NCBI GenBank assembly: GCA_949752735.1
Contig: OX457053.1
Coordinates: 23,955,682 to 24,019,681 of the forward strand
Direction: 5' to 3'
Length of the DNA stretch: 64,000 nt
From: Lumbricus terrestris
Lineage: Eukaryota; Annelida; Clitellata; Crassiclitellata; Lumbricidae
Part shown: one piece after another, positions 47,303 to 53,300 of the stretch
Position numbering within the stretch: position 1 is the stretch's first letter
How the letters are laid out: each line of letters starts with the position of its first letter
Notes under the pieces: generated by a model
Seen by the model: only the letters and a program-made list of their open reading frames with translations
Databases searched by the model: none
Told to the model about the DNA's origin: nothing
Translations under genes and position numbers: made by a program

Positions 47303-50300
47303 GGTGGTGGTGGTGGTGGTGGTGGTGGTGGTGGTGGTGGTGGTGGTGGTGGTGGTGGTGGTGGTGGTGGTGGTGGTGATGATGATGATGTATTCGTTTT
47401 ATTGAGTTCTTGCTGACATATTGCAGCCAGTCAATCGAAATACTACTACCGTACACTGCAATAGCTATACTATAAAGGAGCACGGGGAAAAAATATTAAA
47501 ACTCTCAAACTAATTAACGAGGCAGCTAACATGCGTGCTGTGATATATCAATATAATGATATAAGATACCACTTGAATGTAGATGGTGTGGTGTTGATAC
47601 CACTTGCAACACTATGATATCATACCAGTACCACTGAAATTGCGATGGCGTCCTATCAGTACCATTAGAACTGATATAGTGTGATGCCCTGATTCTGAAC
47701 ACTGGAGCTGCGATGGTGTGGTGTTATAACCGCATAAAACACGTTGGTCTCTTTGTCCTTTAGTTGTTTTTTTTACCTGGTCTTAGAAATGTCATCAAAC
47801 CCAGATGTCCTTATTCACTGAACAACCCCCTCCCCCATTGTCCCACTTATCTTCGATCAAGGACGTGATGTATGTGCTGGTCTTCAGACATGCGTTTGCG
47901 TTTATCGTACGTTTGCGTTTATCGTACGTTTATCGTTGACCTTTGCAATGAAGCGTACACAATAAAGCCATTGATTGTCACATCCATCCTCTTTTGTTTT
48001 CTTTTTTACTCTTTTCTACATTTTTGCTTTCCTTATGTTTGTCTGCTTTGTCGTTTGGTTTTTTGGTCTGCATTGTCTTTTTTGTCTGTTTGCATTGTCT
48101 TTCCTATGTCTGTGTTATATGGTTTGTTTTGTGTGTTGGCAATTTATGTGTTTTGTCTGATTTGCCTGTTTCTTCGTAGATATGTTTTGTTCCATTCTTG
48201 GCTACATCTGCATTGTTTGTCTCTGTATTACTATTATTTTGCTTGTCTGTATGTATGTTGTATTTGCATTTGCATATCTGCCCGTGTCTTGAATGTGCTT
48301 TTCTGTTTATTGTATATGCATCGTCTGCTTGTGTAGTGTATTTGCGTTGTCTGTCTTTATGACGTCTTTTCATTGTCTTTGTGTATTGTATTTGCATTGT
48401 CTGTCTGCAATTTGTATATGTGATTTGCATTTTTTATCTGATAATTTGTATATGCACTGTCTGTTTGTGTATTGTATTTGCATTGTCTGTCTGCCATAAA
48501 GGGCTGGTCCAGAAGGGACCAAAGTCGCACTGATTAGAGTAATGTATTTGGGTGACCTATGGTAACCTATTTGACAACAAATTGGTCTGAAATGGCAAGT
48601 GATGATGATGAACATAATGCGCGTATGAAACTCATACAGGACGCCACAAAAGGATCCGGCAATTAGAAGCATTACCAGCAAGAACTGTAATTCATTCATT
48701 GTTTTGTTTGTGAACACAAAGCACAGGCTTTTTAAATGGCTGTTCATTGTCTTGTGTTCTGTTGCGCATTTTTTGCATCAAGTTTCCCGATTTCATATGT
48801 AATACTTCAAGAGAAATTAGTATTGTTAACATTATTGATTGTTATTGATGTTGAGTATTATTGTTATTTTGCAAGGACCGTGTATTGACAGGACTGGAAT
48901 CTTCTTGTTTTTTAATTTTGCTGCACAAGTTTTTGGACGATAATCAGGGTTCCGGAAAATTTATAGGATTTCTTTCACAAAATAAAAACGTTATATTAAT
49001 TTCAATTATGAAGACAGATTGGCGAATAATTATGTGCAAAGTAAAAGAAATGCTTTTGGAGGTTAAAAAAGAATCTTTTGCGTTTATAGAAAATGGAATT
49101 TTAAATGGAGAGACATCTATGGCTGAGAGTGAATTGGACGTTCACAAAATGCTCATGAGATTCCAGTCCTGTTATTATAGGGTCCTTGGTTGTTATGTAG
49201 GTAAAATGAGTTTTATGGTTTGCTGTGTTTTTTGCTGTAGGGAACGTTAAAATGCCGATACGTGGGCTGCAACAGCTTCTATCTGGTCTGTGAGTATTGG
49301 CGCCAAGACTTTATATCTTGTTCAGAATCTCTAATCTCTGTGGTTATTTACCACTTGCTTTTTAAAACAAAAACTGACAGTTCACTGTTTAAATCTGTCT
49401 ACTGAGTAGTTGTTTGTCCAGCGATTCATCTGTTTGATTGATTCATCTGTCGATTGATTCATCTGTGGATTGATTCATCTGTTGTTTGATTCATCTGTCG
49501 ATTGATTCATCTGTCGATTGATTCATCTGTCTATTGATTCTTCTGCTTGTTGATTTATCTATTGATTGATTCATCTGTTGATTGATTCATCTGTGGATCG
49601 ATTCATCTATTGATTGATTCATCTGTCATTGATTCATCTGTCATTGATTCATATATCGATTGATTTAGGGAGTCCATCTTAAGAGGTGCTATATGAATTG
49701 CAATCTTAATTGCATTGTGAAAACTTGGTTTGTCTGGTATTGTTATTCGACATCAGCCCAGCTGCACAACGCGTTGCCGGCGATGGTGATCGAAATCCTC
49801 GAGGAGAAGTTGGACCGCGAGTATTTCGACAACGCGGCCGAACTGATGATGGCGGACGTCGACAAGTCGATGACGGAACTGGTTGCCGAGGAGACGGGTG
49901 AAGGTCAGGGGCTCGACCGCACAACGAAAGACCCGAAGGAGGAGCACAACCTGCCGCCGGGGTGGGAACCCATGTCGCAAACAGAGGTAGGGCTGGTCAA
50001 TTCGAAGAATGTCCTGCAGTCCGAAAAACTTAATGCTTTTGAAAGTCAGTAAAAGATGCCATGTGTGTTAGATTATCGTGGGGCACATGATGGCGTAGTA
50101 GGTGTGTTCGTCACCTTAAGATGGAGGGCTGCAGGTTTGAGTTCACCTCAAGCCGCCGCCGCGTAGGGTCCTTGGGCAAGTCCTTCGCTTGCAATTGCGC
50201 AGCACAAGGCCGTAGCTATGAGGGTGTTTTGGGTGTTTGAACACCCCCCAAAATGGAAAACGTGAAAAATAATAGAATGCATTTACGAGCACATGACGTA

Positions 50301-53300
50301 AAAACCATGAAATAAACCATGAAAACACTCCCGAAATGAAGAAAAATAAAAAAAAACAGAATGCCGGAAGACTAAAAAAGAGGAAAATTGGTGACTTTTT
50401 TGAAGATTTCGGCCGGATGACTATAAAAAGGTCACCAGTAAATAACTGTTGTTTGGGAAGGGAAATTGGTGAGTAAAACACCCCCGAAATCAAATCCTGG
50501 CTACGGCCTTGGCGCAGCACTTTGGCGTGAAACTCCTATATAGCGTCCACGCATCTAGTCGGGAGCGCTTCTGAGTAGTAATCTTGAAGGGGCGATATAA
50601 GAAGTGCACATAAATACATATTAGTGGTTTCTGTAACACAGATGTCTTGTGCGCATAAGATGTCGAAGTAGTTCACGAAATCCAAGTTGCAGTCAGGTCA
50701 ATATGACAAAGACTTCATACCAGTATGCGGTAGATAAGCAGTTTGAAAAGGTAAGTCTTAAGTTCAGAACAGAATCAATCAATCAATCAATTAATCAGTC
50801 CATTTTTTATTACAACAATAATACCTGTTAAAAGTTCAACATCTAGGTTAGTCTATTTCTAGACAGATGTTGGCAAAGGGGAAACCCAGAATGGACGTGA
50901 TTCCCGCATTTAGAGACACCCAGATTTATCATTTAGCTACGATGGGGGGGGGTTGTGACACAACTAGGATGCTCAACAAATGTGATAGTTAATGAAAATT
51001 GTTTTCATGAGCATTAACAGTATATAGTGAAGCCCAGTTTTTGAACTTGTATAAATTACAGTCCAGGATTTAGAATTACAAATTGGCAAGTTGTCAGTCA
51101 ACGAAATACGATAAATAATATAAGTGACCGAGCCGAATGGACAGATACGGGGGTGGGGTGTGTTCCGAAATACGCAATTCGTCAATTTCCAGAATGTTTT
51201 GTGTTTTGGTAGGTACTTGCATGATGTATCTGATCATGTCCAAGCTGTTTTGCTCTTTGTGCTGTTTTATGCCATCACAAAATGCATTTTATAACATTAC
51301 ATGGGAAATATCTACTAAGCCAATGGTTCCCAGACTTTTCAGAGCAGGACACCCTTTTTAACTCGTAAGTCACTGCGTCAATTGTACCAGGCCGTAATTT
51401 CGTTTATTTTCTTCCTGTTTGTTATCAGGTTTACGCTATCATTTATCGCTGCACTACTTTAAGTTGTAAAAATGGCTATAGCATGAGTGAAGCGCGGTGG
51501 TGAAAGGGTATGTTTGGTGCTTTGGAGCCGGAAAGTTGCATGTTTGAATCCACCTCAAGCTGCCGCGTAGGGACCTTGGACAAGTCCTTCACTCACAATT
51601 GCTCATGATGCACTTTGGCATGAAATTATAACAAGTGCTCACACATACATTATCAGTAGTGATTAGCAGTGGTTTCTTATCCACTATGCTGTCCAGCCAT
51701 AGACCTGTGCAATCACGTCCTAAAAGTTGGGAGGGAACCAAATGAATCATGTCCTAAAAGTTGGGGGGACCATAATAATAAAGTTAGGGGGCCACTGAAA
51801 AGTTTGGGACGCGTCCCGTGGGTCCCATAGGGTGGCTGTGCCTATGTGTCCAGCCTATGGTATGGTGTGGACAGCATATTTTTTAGATTCTAAGATACAC
51901 AGAACTGCAGGGTGTTGAGAAGATGCTTAGAAATGTTCAAGTGAGGTGTTTAATTGAGAATGATGTGTGTCCCGTTTTATTTCAAGCTTTGTTTGCATTT
52001 GAAGGAATACCGACTGGTGGACCTGTTACGGGGATCCGAAGAGTACAACTACGTATCAACGACTTTCCACCTGACGATGCACAAGCCACGAGCGAGCATC
52101 GTGAAGATCCAGCGTGTCCAGAATGCCATCCTCTGGGAATTCTATATGGTGTAAGTATCACACACGTAGAACAATGATGGTCTGGGTTGAATTGTTATTA
52201 TTCGCAGCAAACAAGCAGAGAATGGGTATGGTAACGTGAAGTCACTGAAGTGTACTTACCAAGTGTCGTCATTGTTGTCGTGAACCGTCAGCTCAATGCC
52301 CGTGGTTGTCCGATACCTTCTTCGCAAAGAGAGCGCCTCTGAGTAGATATCTTGAAGAGGCGCTATATAAATTCTCAGAATTAATGAATTAATGTCTTTC
52401 CACTCAAGTCTTTTCGAGGTCTCATGTCCTGTGTAGACCTGCTGCACTGTCTCCACACCATTATCCAACGTCATCCATCCACTCTCAATGTGGTCTTCCT
52501 CCATTATTCCAAAAATCAAGAGTCTGTCCTCTTTCATTCTGCAGATGTGTCCAACAACCTGGAATGGGCTTCCCTTGACTATGCGACACCTCCCAAACTG
52601 TTCTCAACTTCATAAACTGTTGAAGACTGTTTTTTTCGCTTGATCTCTGCCGGGAGCGCCTCTGAGTAGCTGTTGAAGACTGTTTTTTTCGCTTGATCTC
52701 TGCCGGGAGCGCCTCTGGGTAGGTACCTTGAAGGGGCGCTATATAAATTCTGATTGATTGATCTAAGTTTTTGCTGGATTACCTGCAGGAAGATTGCTGC
52801 ATGTGAACATGGTAATAAGCAGCAGCTGGATGGTGTCATTACACTCTCATTGACTATGGCTGCTGGCATCCATCATATTTTTCTGTCAATTTCCATCTAG
52901 TCTCTGTTGGATTTAACCTTGATCATGCACTTGCCAATCTGAGCATATTATAATATCTCATGTGCCAGTTGCAATTTGTTTCTTGTTCATGCAGTGATAT
53001 AGTCGGAAAAATGTGATTTTCCATTTTGGGAACCCCGAATCCATAAAACCTCCATCACATCCATGGCACGGTTCACTTTCATCCATGCCTGCAATTTGCA
53101 GTGTGAAAATTGCATGCTATGGTGTCACTTATGCAAGCCTGGCTTGGCGTACACACTTGGGCGCCAGTTTTAAAGCGCATTTAGGATCGTGATACTAGTA
53201 ACTTTGTGTATGTGCTGGTTAATAAAGAGTTCTTGTAGAAGTTGTGAGAACAATTGTGTTTGCAGGAGAAAGAAGCAGATGGAGAGAGACAATGGAAAGC

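Larger units (their letters stand above)
32317..49240 (+). other. 16.9-kb intron 2 of the RING-PARP gene
   Basis: Packed with SINEs, LINE tails, MITEs and microsatellites listed separately. It splits the RING between its sixth and seventh zinc ligands. It contains a GC-rich island at 35790-36180 that could be an internal promoter. Confidence 0.7.

Noticed and set aside
47196..47483. Poly-histidine protein
   Set aside because: Pure translation of the GAT/GGT microsatellite.
48861..49250. Larger RING-PARP exon 3 reading through from 48861
   Set aside because: The upstream part is a dispersed repeat and a good TTTGCTGTAG acceptor lies at 49240; phase and RING spacing fit only the short exon.
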